From: Nitrobacteraceae bacterium AZCC 2146
Lineage (GTDB): Bacteria; Pseudomonadota; Alphaproteobacteria; Rhizobiales; Xanthobacteraceae
NCBI GenBank assembly: GCA_036924855.1
Contig: JBAGRP010000001.1
Location: forward strand, 5,630,001 to 5,694,000
DNA length: 64,000 nt
Reading direction: 5' to 3'
Shown: positions 55,268-63,615 of the stretch, in pieces
Numbering within the stretch: the stretch's first letter is position 1
Layout of the letters: every line of letters starts with the position of its first letter
Position numbers and translations under genes: made by a program
Notes under the pieces: model-generated
The model's database searches: none
What the model was told of the DNA's origin: nothing
What the model saw: only the letters and a program-made list of their open reading frames with translations

Positions 55268-56259
55268 GGCGCCGTTTCCAGTTTGGATTTCGTCACCGCC
55301 CGCAAGGCGGAGGCGATCTTGGTGCGGCGTTCCGCCATGAAGCGATCGAGGATGCCCAGAATGCCGGTCGGCGAATAGATCAGCAGCAGGATCACCGCGA
55401 CGGCGTAGATCATCAGGTAATACCCCTGGGTGAAGCGCAGCCATTCCGGCAGCAGCACCGCGATCATCGCGCCGAGGAACGGGCCGAAGAAGAAGCCGGC
55501 ACCGCCGACGATCACCATCATCAACAGGTCGAGCGACAGCGCCAGGCTGAACGGCACGGGATCGACATATTGTGTCAGCGGTGCATAGAGCGTGCCGGCG
55601 ACCCCTCCGAGTGCAGAGCCGATAGCAAAGGCCATTAGCGTGTAGCGTCGGGTATCGATGCCGAGCGACAGCGCCCGGATCGGATTTTCGCGCAAGGCCA
55701 CGAAGGCGCGGCCCCATGGCGAACGGATCAGCCACCACACTGCCAGCGAGACGATGCCGAGCGAGCCGAGGCAGAGATAATAGAATGGCAACGGGCGCCG
55801 GGTGGGAAAGCCGAACACATCGGGCCGCGGAATGTTGCTGATGCCGTAGATGCCCTTGGTCAGCCAGTCCTCGTTGCGGAACACCAGGAAGGCCAGCGTC
55901 GAAAACGCCAGCGTGACGAAAGCGAGGTAGTGATGCTGCACCCGCAGAGCGGGGTAGCCGAGGATCCAGCCGATCGCAAAGCACAGCACGATGGCGACGC
56001 CCAATGCTGCGATCAGCGGCAGGCCGTTCGACGTCATGATCGCCGCGGCGTAGGCGCCGATGCCGACGAAGGCGCCCTGCGCCAGCGACACCTGTCCGGC
56101 ATAGCCCAGCGTCAGGTTCAGCCCCATCGCGGCGATGGTCATCACCGCCCACTGGCTGAGGATGAACAAGCCGTAGCGATTGAAATTCATCGGCACGATG
56201 ATCAGTGCGGCGATCACGACGATGCCGAACGCAATCTGCAGATATTTGCCCGCGGTCAT
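55264..56259 (-). CDS. LIV-type ABC transporter permease (LivM-like)
   Basis: 331 aa with about nine hydrophobic segments. MGLNLTLGYAGQVSLAQGAF and WGRAFVALRENPIRALSLGI are the LivM signatures, and the C-terminal half has FGPFLGAMIAVLLPEWLR. It is one half of the inner-membrane channel and overlaps its neighbours by 4 bp each. Confidence 0.92.
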   Translation of the reverse strand: MTAGKYLQIAFGIVVIAALIIVPMNFNRYGLFILSQWAVMTIAAMGLNLTLGYAGQVSLAQGAFVGIGAYAAAIMTSNGLPLIAALGVAIVLCFAIGWILGYPALRVQHHYLAFVTLAFSTLAFLVFRNEDWLTKGIYGISNIPRPDVFGFPTRRPLPFYYLCLGSLGIVSLAVWWLIRSPWGRAFVALRENPIRALSLGIDTRRYTLMAFAIGSALGGVAGTLYAPLTQYVDPVPFSLALSLDLLMMVIVGGAGFFFGPFLGAMIAVLLPEWLRFTQGYYLMIYAVAVILLLIYSPTGILGILDRFMAERRTKIASALRAVTKSKLETAP

Positions 56260-57131
56260 ATGGTGCGCTCCTCCGGCCGGCCTAGGATTCCCTGCGGGCG
56301 GAACAGGATGATGACGATCAGCAGGATCAGCGGTACCGCGGCGCGGTACTGCGTCGAGACATAGGCTGCGGCGAGATTATCGACGACGCCGATCAGCAGG
56401 CCGCCGGCGATGGCGCCGCGCACCTGGTTGAAGCCGCCGACGATCGCCGCGATGAAGGCGGCCTGTCCCAGCACTTCGCCGCTGGAGAATTTGGCGAGAT
56501 AGATCGGCGTGATCAGCAATGAGGCCAGCGCCACCAGGAAGGCATTGATCAGAAAGGTCAGCAGGATCATCCGCTCGACGGGGACGCCGATGATCCGCGC
56601 CACCGTCGGGTTCTGCGCAGCGGCCTGCATCTGGTGACCGACCGAGGTGCGGTTGAGTAGCGCGGTGAGGGCGAGCACCGCAGCTATCGCCAGCGCCAGC
56701 ACGCCGATGCTCTGCAGCGAGACCATGCGGCCGAAGATCGAGATATCGCCGGCCGGCACGATGGAGGGAAATGGTGACGCCTCGGCGCTGAAGAACTGCT
56801 TCACCGCCTCCTTGAGGCCGATCGCCAGCGCCATGGTGGCAATTGCCAGCGGCAGCACGCCGTGGCGCAGCATCGGATCGACCAGCAGCATCTTGAAGCC
56901 AAGCCCGAGCAACAGCATCGACAGCAGGATACCGATGATGATTGCCAGCCAGAACGGCACGCCGGCGTGCATCGCCGCCAGCATCAGGAACGCCGGCAGC
57001 ATGACGAACTCGCCCTGCGCGAAATTGATGGTCTGCGAGGTCTGCCAAAGTAGCGTGAAGCCGACCGCGACGATCGCATAGATCGCCCCGGTGGCGAGGC
57101 CGGCGACGAGAAGATCAAGCAGATTGGACAT
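56256..57131 (-). CDS. LIV-type ABC transporter permease (LivH-like)
   Basis: 291 aa with about eight hydrophobic segments. LVAGLATGAIYAIVAVGFTL and QTINFAQGEFVML are LivH signatures, and AAIVGGFNQVRGAIAGGLLI closes the core. It pairs with the LivM-like protein. It is separated from the binding-protein gene upstream by 215 bp that contain a repeat. Confidence 0.92.
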   Translation of the reverse strand: MSNLLDLLVAGLATGAIYAIVAVGFTLLWQTSQTINFAQGEFVMLPAFLMLAAMHAGVPFWLAIIIGILLSMLLLGLGFKMLLVDPMLRHGVLPLAIATMALAIGLKEAVKQFFSAEASPFPSIVPAGDISIFGRMVSLQSIGVLALAIAAVLALTALLNRTSVGHQMQAAAQNPTVARIIGVPVERMILLTFLINAFLVALASLLITPIYLAKFSSGEVLGQAAFIAAIVGGFNQVRGAIAGGLLIGVVDNLAAAYVSTQYRAAVPLILLIVIILFRPQGILGRPEERTI

Positions 57132-57181
57132 AGGCCCTCCAAATTCTCGGCCGGCGCTTTGAGCCAGGCGCAGGTCGCGCG

Positions 57182-57332
57182 CTCCCTCGCCCCGCGCTTG
57201 CGGGGAGAGGGCTGGGGTGAGAGGGGCGCTTGCAAGTGAAACACTGGCTCCCCCTCACCCGAAGCCTCGCTGGCGCTCGGCTCCGACCTCTCCCCGCCTA
57301 GCGAAGCTTTGCTTCGCGCGGCGGGGAGAGGT
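57182..57332. repeat. Palindrome-rich intergenic repeat, family D
   Basis: The element is built of CTCTCCCC/GGGGAGAG-type arms. Visible are CTCCCTCGCCCCGC with GCGGGGAGAGGG, and CTCTCCCCGCC with GGCGGGGAGAG around GAAGCTTTGCTTC. It lies between the binding-protein and permease genes of one operon and may damp transcription or protect the upstream mRNA. Confidence 0.75.
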
Positions 57333-57346
57333 GAAGTGCGCAGGCG

Positions 57347-58489
57347 TTACGGGTTCAGCTTCGGCAGCACCTTCTTGATGACCTGCTTGCCCTCGACGAC
57401 TTCGGCCAGGAAACCCTGGCGATCGATGTCGCCGTTCTGATCGAAGGTCACGTCCATCAGGATGCCCGGCTCGCTGGCGGCCTTGATGGTGAAGTTGTGC
57501 AGATTATCAGCGAAGGCCTTGGAATCGACCTTGCCCATCTTTTCGGTGGTGGCCTTGATCATGTAGATCGCAAGGTACCCCTTGAGACCGTTGTGATCGG
57601 GCACATAGTTGTACTTCTTGACGAACTTTTCCCGGAACGCCTTGATCAGATCGACCGGCGCATCGGTGGTGAGGCCGACATGGCCGCGCGCGCCATTGGC
57701 GGCATCGCCGGCGAGCTCGATCACCTTCTGGCCGACCAGCGTGGTCTCGCCCATCAGCGGCACGGTGACGCCCTGGCGCTTCAGTTCTTTCAGGATGCGC
57801 GCGCTCTCTTCTTCATTGACGTAGATGAACACCGCGTCGGGCGCCGCCGCCTTGATCTTGCTGACGTCGGCGGCGAAATCGGCCTGGCCGGCTTCGGTGG
57901 AGAGATCAGCTGCGACCTTGATGCCGTATTTGCCGAACTCCTTGGTGATGACGTCGCGGCCGCCCTTGCCGAAATCATTGTTGACCCAGACGATGGCCAC
58001 CGACTTCGCCTTCAGATCGTCGTTGATGTATTTGGCGACTTTCGGCATCGAAGACTGCTGGCCGAACGAGGTGCGGAACAGGAACTTGTTGCCGGCCTGG
58101 GTGAGTTCGGCGGCCTCGCCGCCCATGATCTGCGCGATGCCGGCTTCGGCCGCGAGCGGCGCCGTCACCTTGACCGAACCGGAATAGCCGGGGCCGAGCA
58201 GCACATAGGGTTCGGTATCGAGCGCCTTTTGAACCTGCGCACGGGCCACGCCGGGATTCGACTGCGAGTCCGCGTGGGTGACTTCGAGCTTGCGGCCGAG
58301 CACGCCGCCCTTGGCGTTGATCTCCTCGATCGCCAGATCGATGCCGTTCTTCCAGTTGGTGCCGACGGTGGCGCCGCCGCCGGACAGTTCGGCGACATTC
58401 GCCAATTTGATCGGCGTTCCGGACTGCGCGAACGCCGCTCCGGTTAAAACAGTCGCGAGCAGTGCGCTCGCCAAAAATACTGACTTCAT
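57347..58489 (-). CDS. ABC transporter substrate-binding protein, LivK/Peripla_BP_6 type
   Basis: 380 aa with a signal peptide (FLASALLATVLTGAAFAQ). GTPIKLANVAELSGGGATVG starts the mature domain. IEEINAKGGVLGRKLEVTHADSQ is the classical LIV-binding signature, given here in full only to HAD. It binds the ligand in the periplasm and delivers it to the LivHM-like channel. Homologues for shikimate, aromatic acids and amino acids all share this fold, so the ligand is inferred from the operon. Confidence 0.92.
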   Translation of the reverse strand: MKSVFLASALLATVLTGAAFAQSGTPIKLANVAELSGGGATVGTNWKNGIDLAIEEINAKGGVLGRKLEVTHADSQSNPGVARAQVQKALDTEPYVLLGPGYSGSVKVTAPLAAEAGIAQIMGGEAAELTQAGNKFLFRTSFGQQSSMPKVAKYINDDLKAKSVAIVWVNNDFGKGGRDVITKEFGKYGIKVAADLSTEAGQADFAADVSKIKAAAPDAVFIYVNEEESARILKELKRQGVTVPLMGETTLVGQKVIELAGDAANGARGHVGLTTDAPVDLIKAFREKFVKKYNYVPDHNGLKGYLAIYMIKATTEKMGKVDSKAFADNLHNFTIKAASEPGILMDVTFDQNGDIDRQGFLAEVVEGKQVIKKVLPKLNP

Positions 58490-58550
58490 CGAATCCTCCC
58501 GTTGTTATCGTTGTGATTGTTGGATCGCGGCCTTGTATCCGGCCGCGTTG

Positions 58551-59441
58551 TTATGCTGCGTTTGTAGTCGGATACCTTTTGGCCATTACGGCGTCGAAAG
58601 CAATTCCCATTTCGACGGTGGATGGCGCAAGGCCTGTAAAGAGCTCGAAGGCGTCGGCGGCCTGATAGATCGCGAGATCGCGCCCGGTCATGACGGCGGC
58701 GCCCTTGGCCTTGGCGGCATTCAGCAGCGGTGTCCACAGCGGCGAATACACCGCATCGGCAACCCACAGATCGGCGTGCAGCAGCGCATCCGGCACCGGG
58801 GTGCCGCGGTTCGGCAGCATGCCGACCGGCGTGCCGTTGACGACACCCACGGCGCCGCCCAGTGCGTCCTCGACGCTCGCAGCGATCCGTATATCCTGCT
58901 TCTTCTGCAACAGCGATACGAGATGCTCGGCCTTGGTGCGATCGGTATCGAAAATCCTGATTTCAGCGACGCCGAGATCCGCCAGCGCAAAGGCGATCGC
59001 CTTGCCGACGCCGCCAGTGCCGATCACGGCGACGGCACCATGCGCGGAGGCGGTAACGAGCTTGCGGGCGGCCCGGGCAAAGCCCGTGGTATCGGTGTTG
59101 TGGCCAATCAGGCGGCCGTCGCGAACCACAACGGTGTTGACCGCGCCGATCGCCTTTGCGCCCGGCGATAATTCGTCGAGCAGATCGAGCACCGCTTCCT
59201 TGTAGGGGAAGGTGACGTTGATGCCGGCAAAGCCGAGCCGCCGGACGCCTTCCAGCAACAGTTTCAGGTCGTCGCGGCCGGCGCCGGCGACCTCGATCAG
59301 CTGGTAGTGGCAGCGCGCACCCAAGGCCTCCGCCGCGCGTTCATGCATCGCCGGCGAGGCGGAATGCGCGATCGGCGCACCGAGCAGACCGGTGAGGAAG
59401 CGGCGGCTGGAAGCAGGGGTCTTTTGCCCGGGCGAATTCAT
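58551..59441 (-). CDS. Shikimate dehydrogenase family protein (AroE/QuiB-like)
   Basis: 296 aa from the ATG at 59441. GLLGAPIAHSASPAMHERAA is the substrate-binding start, GINVTFPYKEAVLDLLDE holds the catalytic Lys, and GHNTDTTGFAR the Asp. AVIGTGGVGKAIAFALADLG is the dinucleotide-binding loop. It interconverts shikimate and 3-dehydroshikimate or uses quinate. In a catabolic operon with an importer and a QuiC-type dehydratase, the oxidative direction is more likely than biosynthesis. Confidence 0.88.
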   Translation of the reverse strand: MNSPGQKTPASSRRFLTGLLGAPIAHSASPAMHERAAEALGARCHYQLIEVAGAGRDDLKLLLEGVRRLGFAGINVTFPYKEAVLDLLDELSPGAKAIGAVNTVVVRDGRLIGHNTDTTGFARAARKLVTASAHGAVAVIGTGGVGKAIAFALADLGVAEIRIFDTDRTKAEHLVSLLQKKQDIRIAASVEDALGGAVGVVNGTPVGMLPNRGTPVPDALLHADLWVADAVYSPLWTPLLNAAKAKGAAVMTGRDLAIYQAADAFELFTGLAPSTVEMGIAFDAVMAKRYPTTNAA

Positions 59442-59523
59442 CGTTGATGGCCAATGCTGTGGCGGCAAATTGATCGCGAAATTGCCGCAAGAATAGCGCA
59501 GCGGCGATCTAACACAATTACCC

Positions 59524-59544
59524 TGTTATGCAACAAACATAACA
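59524..59544. promoter_or_regulatory. Interrupted palindrome, candidate LysR operator
   Basis: TGTTATG (59524-59530), CAACAAA, CATAACA (59538-59544) is a perfect 7-bp inverted repeat with a 7-bp spacer. It contains the T-N11-A LysR-box. It lies between the LysR stop (59550) and the first structural gene (start 59441), 83 bp upstream of the latter. Confidence 0.6.
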
Positions 59545-59549
59545 TGGTG

Positions 59550-60488
59550 TTACTTTTTACGACCCCGGGGATCCGGCACTTTTGCCGCGGTTCGCCCCGG
59601 TCCTACGGCGCGCATTTCCGCGCGCAGGCAGTCGATGAAATGCTCGATGTGCAGCGACAGCGGCGCGCCGCGCTTTACGGCGATGTACGTATCGAACCGG
59701 GTCGGCTCGATGATCGGCACCACGACGACGCCGGGATAGCCGCCATGTGCGACGGTGAACTGGTCGATCACGGCGATGCCGAGCCCGGCCTTCACCAGCG
59801 CGCAGACCGTGGTGCCGAAGCGGGCCCGGATGGTGATGTCGTATTTAAGCTTATAGCGGGCGAAAATCTCGGCCATGATCCGGCCATAGGGATCGTTGGG
59901 ATCGATGCCGATCAGGGGATAGCGAATGATCTCTCTGGCGGAGACCTGCTTGCGGCCCGCGAGTTCGTGTCCTTCCGGCACGATGCAAAACAGCTCGCCG
60001 GACGCCAGCGGCAGGAAATCGAGCCCGGAATGATCGAGCCGGTAGCTCATGGCCGCGCAATCGCCGCGGCCGAGCAGCAGATAATCGACCGCCTCTTCGA
60101 TCTTCAGGATATTGATGTCGATCCGCAGTTCGGGATAGCGCCGTCGCACCTGCTCGATGGCGCGCGGCACCATCACCTGGGAAATGCTCGGTACCGAGCC
60201 GATACGCAACTCCGACAACGCACCGCGGCCGATCTTGGAGATGATCTCGGTGAGGTCGTCGACCTTCTTGTAGACGCCGTTGATCTGCTCGAAAATACTC
60301 TCCGCTTCCGGCGTGGGAAAATAGCGCCCGTTCTGGCGCTGGAAGAAGCGGATGCCGAGCGATTTCTCCGTGTATTTCACCAGCCGGCTGATGCCGGGCG
60401 CCGACACGTTGAGAAGTTTTGCCGCGCCGCCAATGGTGCCCGTCACCATCACGGCGCGGATCACCTCAACCTGACGCAGCGTCATCAT
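59550..60488 (-). CDS. LysR-family transcriptional regulator
   Basis: 312 aa from the ATG at 60488. The N-terminal helix-turn-helix is MTLRQVEVIRAVMVTGTIGG, then AAKLLNVSAPGISRLVKYTE. The effector-binding domain follows (LRIGSVPSISQVMVPRAIEQ; KAGLGIAVIDQFTVAH). It is co-directional with and just upstream of the shikimate-type operon, with a palindromic site in between, so it is the likely regulator. Its effector could be shikimate, quinate or dehydroshikimate. Confidence 0.9.
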   Translation of the reverse strand: MMTLRQVEVIRAVMVTGTIGGAAKLLNVSAPGISRLVKYTEKSLGIRFFQRQNGRYFPTPEAESIFEQINGVYKKVDDLTEIISKIGRGALSELRIGSVPSISQVMVPRAIEQVRRRYPELRIDINILKIEEAVDYLLLGRGDCAAMSYRLDHSGLDFLPLASGELFCIVPEGHELAGRKQVSAREIIRYPLIGIDPNDPYGRIMAEIFARYKLKYDITIRARFGTTVCALVKAGLGIAVIDQFTVAHGGYPGVVVVPIIEPTRFDTYIAVKRGAPLSLHIEHFIDCLRAEMRAVGPGRTAAKVPDPRGRKK

Positions 60489-60779
60489 GCGCAAAAGCCC
60501 CGATTATGCCCCCGGAGCTTATAGCGCGATCGACCGCAAAGGTCGCGCGCTCGAAAGGGGGGCGTGGTCAAAAGCCCCGGTGTATGTATGTTGAGATAAT
60601 TCCTATTTCGATGACCTCCCGCTCGCCCTGTCTACGAGGGCGCGAACGCAGTACTTCAAATCTTATCGATTAACCATTGGCCAATTAACACAAGTTGCAG
60701 GAGTCGGTTGTAGAAAGGCGCGGTTCGGCTATTGAATTCGGTAACTCGAAATACTTTGCCACCGGACTGAGGGATTCGC
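60489..60779. other. Divergent intergenic region
   Basis: It separates the LysR gene and the glycosyltransferase gene. TTAACCAT at 60670-60677 with a further TTAA at 60685 is a CtrA-like half-site about 100 bp upstream of the glycosyltransferase. No gene was recognised. Confidence 0.5.
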
Positions 60780-62051
60780 ATGCGCGTTGCTGTCGTTCAT
60801 GACTGGTTATACGTGCTGGGCGGCGCAGAGCAGGTGCTGCGCGAAATCCTGCGCTGCTATCCGAACGCGGATGTCTTCACCCTGTTCGATGTCCTCACGC
60901 CGGAGGATCGTGCCAAAATCGGCTTCGAGAAAGCGCATACCAGCTTTCTGCAGAAGATGCCGAAGATCCGCAAATATCATCGCTCGTATCTGCCGCTGAT
61001 GTCGATCGCGATCGAGCAATTCGATCTGTCGAGCTATGATCTGGTGATTTCCAGCAGCTACGCGGTCGCCAAGGGCGTCATTACCGGGCCCAATCAGCTG
61101 CACATCTCTTATGTGCATTCGCCGATGCGCTATGCCTGGGACCTGCAGCATGCGTATCTGAACGAAAGCGGCTACACGGCGGGCATCAAGAGTGCTGTAG
61201 CGCGGGCGCTCCTGCATCGGATGCGGATCTGGGATGTGCGCACGGCGCATGGTCCGGATGCGATGATTGCCAATTCCAATTTCGTCGCCAAGCGCATCAA
61301 GAAGGTTTATGGCCGGGATGTGAAGGTGATCTATCCGCCGGTAACGATGTCCAGGCAGACGGTCGATCAGCCCTCGGGCGGGCATTTTCTCGCGGCAAGC
61401 CGACTTGTGCCCTACAAGAAGATCGAAGCCGTCATTCGGGCGTTTGCTGAGCTGCCCGATCAGAAACTTGTCGTCGCCGGCCATGGCCCCGATGCGGAAC
61501 GCTTGAAGAAGATGGCCGGTCCCAATGTGTCGTTTGTCGGCTTCGTCAGTGACGAGAAGCTGCGTGAGCTGATGGGCACCGCGCGTGCCTTTGTGTTCGC
61601 AGCCGAGGAAGATTTCGGCATTATCGTGGTCGAAGCGCAGTCGGAGGGCGCCCCCGTTTTGGCGCTTGGTCGTGGCGGCGCGCGCGAGACGGTGTCGGCG
61701 TCGCCTGGCCGCCGCACCGGAATGTTTTTCGATTCCCCCAATCCGAAAGCGATTGCGGAATGTGTTCGCGCATTTGTTGCGCAGGAGGATTCGTTTTCAA
61801 GGTCCGACTGTCGGGCCCGGGCCAGCGAATTTTCCGCCGAGAGATTTCGCGCGGAGTTCACCGCTTTTGTAAGCAACCAGATGAATTCGTTTACGGGCGA
61901 AAGAAGGCGCGAGCCCATTGGCTCTGTTCGAAACAAGCTTGGGTTCCGCCGGCGCTGGGGCGATCGGGACCATTCCGAGCGCCGGCCGGAAACGCCGGCC
62001 GCTCTGACTAGTTCACCGGAGCACGCGGTTTGTAGTCGGGAAACCGGCTGA
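60780..62051 (+). CDS. Family 4 glycosyltransferase
   Basis: 423 aa. The N-terminal Rossmann domain starts VAVVHDWLYVLGGAEQVLRE and carries HISYVHSPMRYAWDLQ. The C-terminal donor-binding domain has AASRLVPYKKIEAVIRAF, AGHGPDAERLKKMAG and AEEDFGIIVVEAQSEG, the E-x7-E-type motif of retaining GT4 enzymes. The YVHSPMRY/DW pattern resembles WbaZ-like mannosyltransferases of O-antigen or exopolysaccharide synthesis. The last ~40 residues are polar and probably disordered. Its 3' end overlaps a convergent gene by 44 bp. Confidence 0.87.
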   Translation: MRVAVVHDWLYVLGGAEQVLREILRCYPNADVFTLFDVLTPEDRAKIGFEKAHTSFLQKMPKIRKYHRSYLPLMSIAIEQFDLSSYDLVISSSYAVAKGVITGPNQLHISYVHSPMRYAWDLQHAYLNESGYTAGIKSAVARALLHRMRIWDVRTAHGPDAMIANSNFVAKRIKKVYGRDVKVIYPPVTMSRQTVDQPSGGHFLAASRLVPYKKIEAVIRAFAELPDQKLVVAGHGPDAERLKKMAGPNVSFVGFVSDEKLRELMGTARAFVFAAEEDFGIIVVEAQSEGAPVLALGRGGARETVSASPGRRTGMFFDSPNPKAIAECVRAFVAQEDSFSRSDCRARASEFSAERFRAEFTAFVSNQMNSFTGERRREPIGSVRNKLGFRRRWGDRDHSERRPETPAALTSSPEHAVCSRETG

Positions 62052-62424
62052 GCAGCGCGGCCTTCAGGAATTTGAAATGCGTGATGCTGATCGTGAGCTC
62101 GCGCAGCCGGCGCTGGCCGTTGGAGATTTCTTTCTCAAACAGATCGAGATGGTCGCTGTCGAGCTTTTCCCGGCTCAGATATTCGTCGTTGCCATTGCCG
62201 AAGGTGACGGCCGCGCGCGACAGCACGTCATCGACCCGCCGGGTGAGACCGGTCTGCTCGGCTTCGGCTCCGTTCAGCGCATCTTCAAGAGAGCGAATGA
62301 TGGCCTCAACCCGCAAGCGGTCGGTCTCGGCATCGCGTTCCGCAGAGCGCGCCTTGAATTCGCGCTCGCCGGTGAAGCCCCTCAAATAGTTGTGCGCGCG
62401 AGCCCGCAAGAACAGCTGGAACAT
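62008..62424 (-). CDS. Hypothetical coiled-coil protein
   Basis: 138 aa from the ATG at 62424. Nearly the whole sequence is charged and helical (FKARSAERDAETDRLRVEAI; RSLEDALNGAEAEQTGL; LDSDHLDLFEKEISNGQRRL), suggesting a coiled coil. There is no signal peptide, membrane segment or known family. It is convergent with the glycosyltransferase gene and overlaps it by 44 bp at the 3' ends. Confidence 0.6.
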   Translation of the reverse strand: MFQLFLRARAHNYLRGFTGEREFKARSAERDAETDRLRVEAIIRSLEDALNGAEAEQTGLTRRVDDVLSRAAVTFGNGNDEYLSREKLDSDHLDLFEKEISNGQRRLRELTISITHFKFLKAALLSRFPDYKPRAPVN

Positions 62425-62673
62425 GTCGCATCCCGTCCAAAGGCGTGGAACAATATGCCGCCGGACTATCTGATCGCCCATCACGATTACTAATAGGTTA
62501 AAACAGGCCGTGGCGCGCTTGATGAGCAGGCAACGGGCAGGGGGCGTCATCGGCGCCTGTGCCGATTGCAGAGGCGATCATCCATGAAGGACGTCATGGC
62601 CATCCTGCCCCGATGCGCCTATGCAGACCCGCCGGACGGGTGATAGGTAGCAAAGAACCGGGGAGTGAAACGT

Positions 62674-63483
62674 ATGGCAAGCATGTGCCGGAGATCTTTC
62701 GCGTTGCTGGCGATGACCGGGCTGCTTGTCGTGCCTTTCGTGGGCGCCGCGGTCGCCGGCGATCCGGAGCCGCGCGACATTCTGGCGCCGACCGGCAAGT
62801 TCAGGGTCGGGCTTTACACGGGAACACCGACGTCGATCCTGCCGGATCCGCAGTCGGGCGGCCCAAAGGGTGTCGGTTACGACCTGGGCAGGGCCCTCGC
62901 GCAACGGCTCGGCGTGCCCTACGAGCCCGTGGTGTTTTCCAAGAACGCCGAGGTGCTCGAGGCCGTGAAGACCGGGAAGGTCGATGCCGCCTTCACCAAT
63001 GCCTCGGCGTCACGCGCCAGGGAAATGGATTTCGGTCCGCCCTATCTGGAAAGCGAACTCGGCTATCTCGTCCCGCAAGGGTCCCCGGCCGTCACGCTCG
63101 CCGATATCGAAAGGCCCGGATTTCGTGTCGGTGTCACCGAGGGAAGCTCCTCCGATGCCGTATTGTCGCGCGACCTCAAGCAGGCGCAGGTCGTTCGCGT
63201 CGCTGCCATTACGCTGGTGGCCGAGATGATGGTGGCCGGCAAGCTCGACGCCTTCGCCACCAACAAGGCGACCTTGTTCGAGATGGCGGAAAAGCTGCCG
63301 GGATCGAAGGTCCTCGATGGCAGATGGGGAGTCGAACGGCACGCCATCGCGATTCCGAAGGGGCGCGATCAGGGGATGGCATTTGTTAAAAAGTTCACGG
63401 AAGAGGCGAAGGCAGAAGGCTTGGTGAGCGCCGCGATTGCCCGTTCCGGGCTGCGGGCTGCCACGACGGCCGGGCCGCAATAG
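62674..63483 (+). CDS. Periplasmic solute-binding protein, SBP_bac_3 type
   Basis: 269 aa from the ATG at 62674, with GGGGAG 8 bp upstream. The signal peptide ends near VPFVGAAVAG. GKFRVGLYTGTPTSI, GVGYDLGRALAQRLGVPYEPV and KTGKVDAAFTNASASRAREM are typical of family 3 binding proteins for polar amino acids or small organic acids. No permease or ATPase gene adjoins, so it may be an orphan receptor or serve another transporter. Confidence 0.85.
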   Translation: MASMCRRSFALLAMTGLLVVPFVGAAVAGDPEPRDILAPTGKFRVGLYTGTPTSILPDPQSGGPKGVGYDLGRALAQRLGVPYEPVVFSKNAEVLEAVKTGKVDAAFTNASASRAREMDFGPPYLESELGYLVPQGSPAVTLADIERPGFRVGVTEGSSSDAVLSRDLKQAQVVRVAAITLVAEMMVAGKLDAFATNKATLFEMAEKLPGSKVLDGRWGVERHAIAIPKGRDQGMAFVKKFTEEAKAEGLVSAAIARSGLRAATTAGPQ

Positions 63484-63615
63484 CAATTGCTAACCGTCAC
63501 TTCTGAAAGAGGTATCCATCAACCGACGATTCTGGTCTACAGCGCATTCAATTTCAATAGAGTCACCGCGTCATCTACGCGAGTCGACTGGCTTATCCAT
63601 CGGGAGGACACACGC

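Noticed and set aside
54524..56152. A 542-codon minus frame covering the LivG-like gene and half of the LivM-like gene
   Set aside because: Only the last 247 codons look like a protein (LivG). The upstream part is an out-of-frame reading of the permease gene, so the start was moved to 55267.
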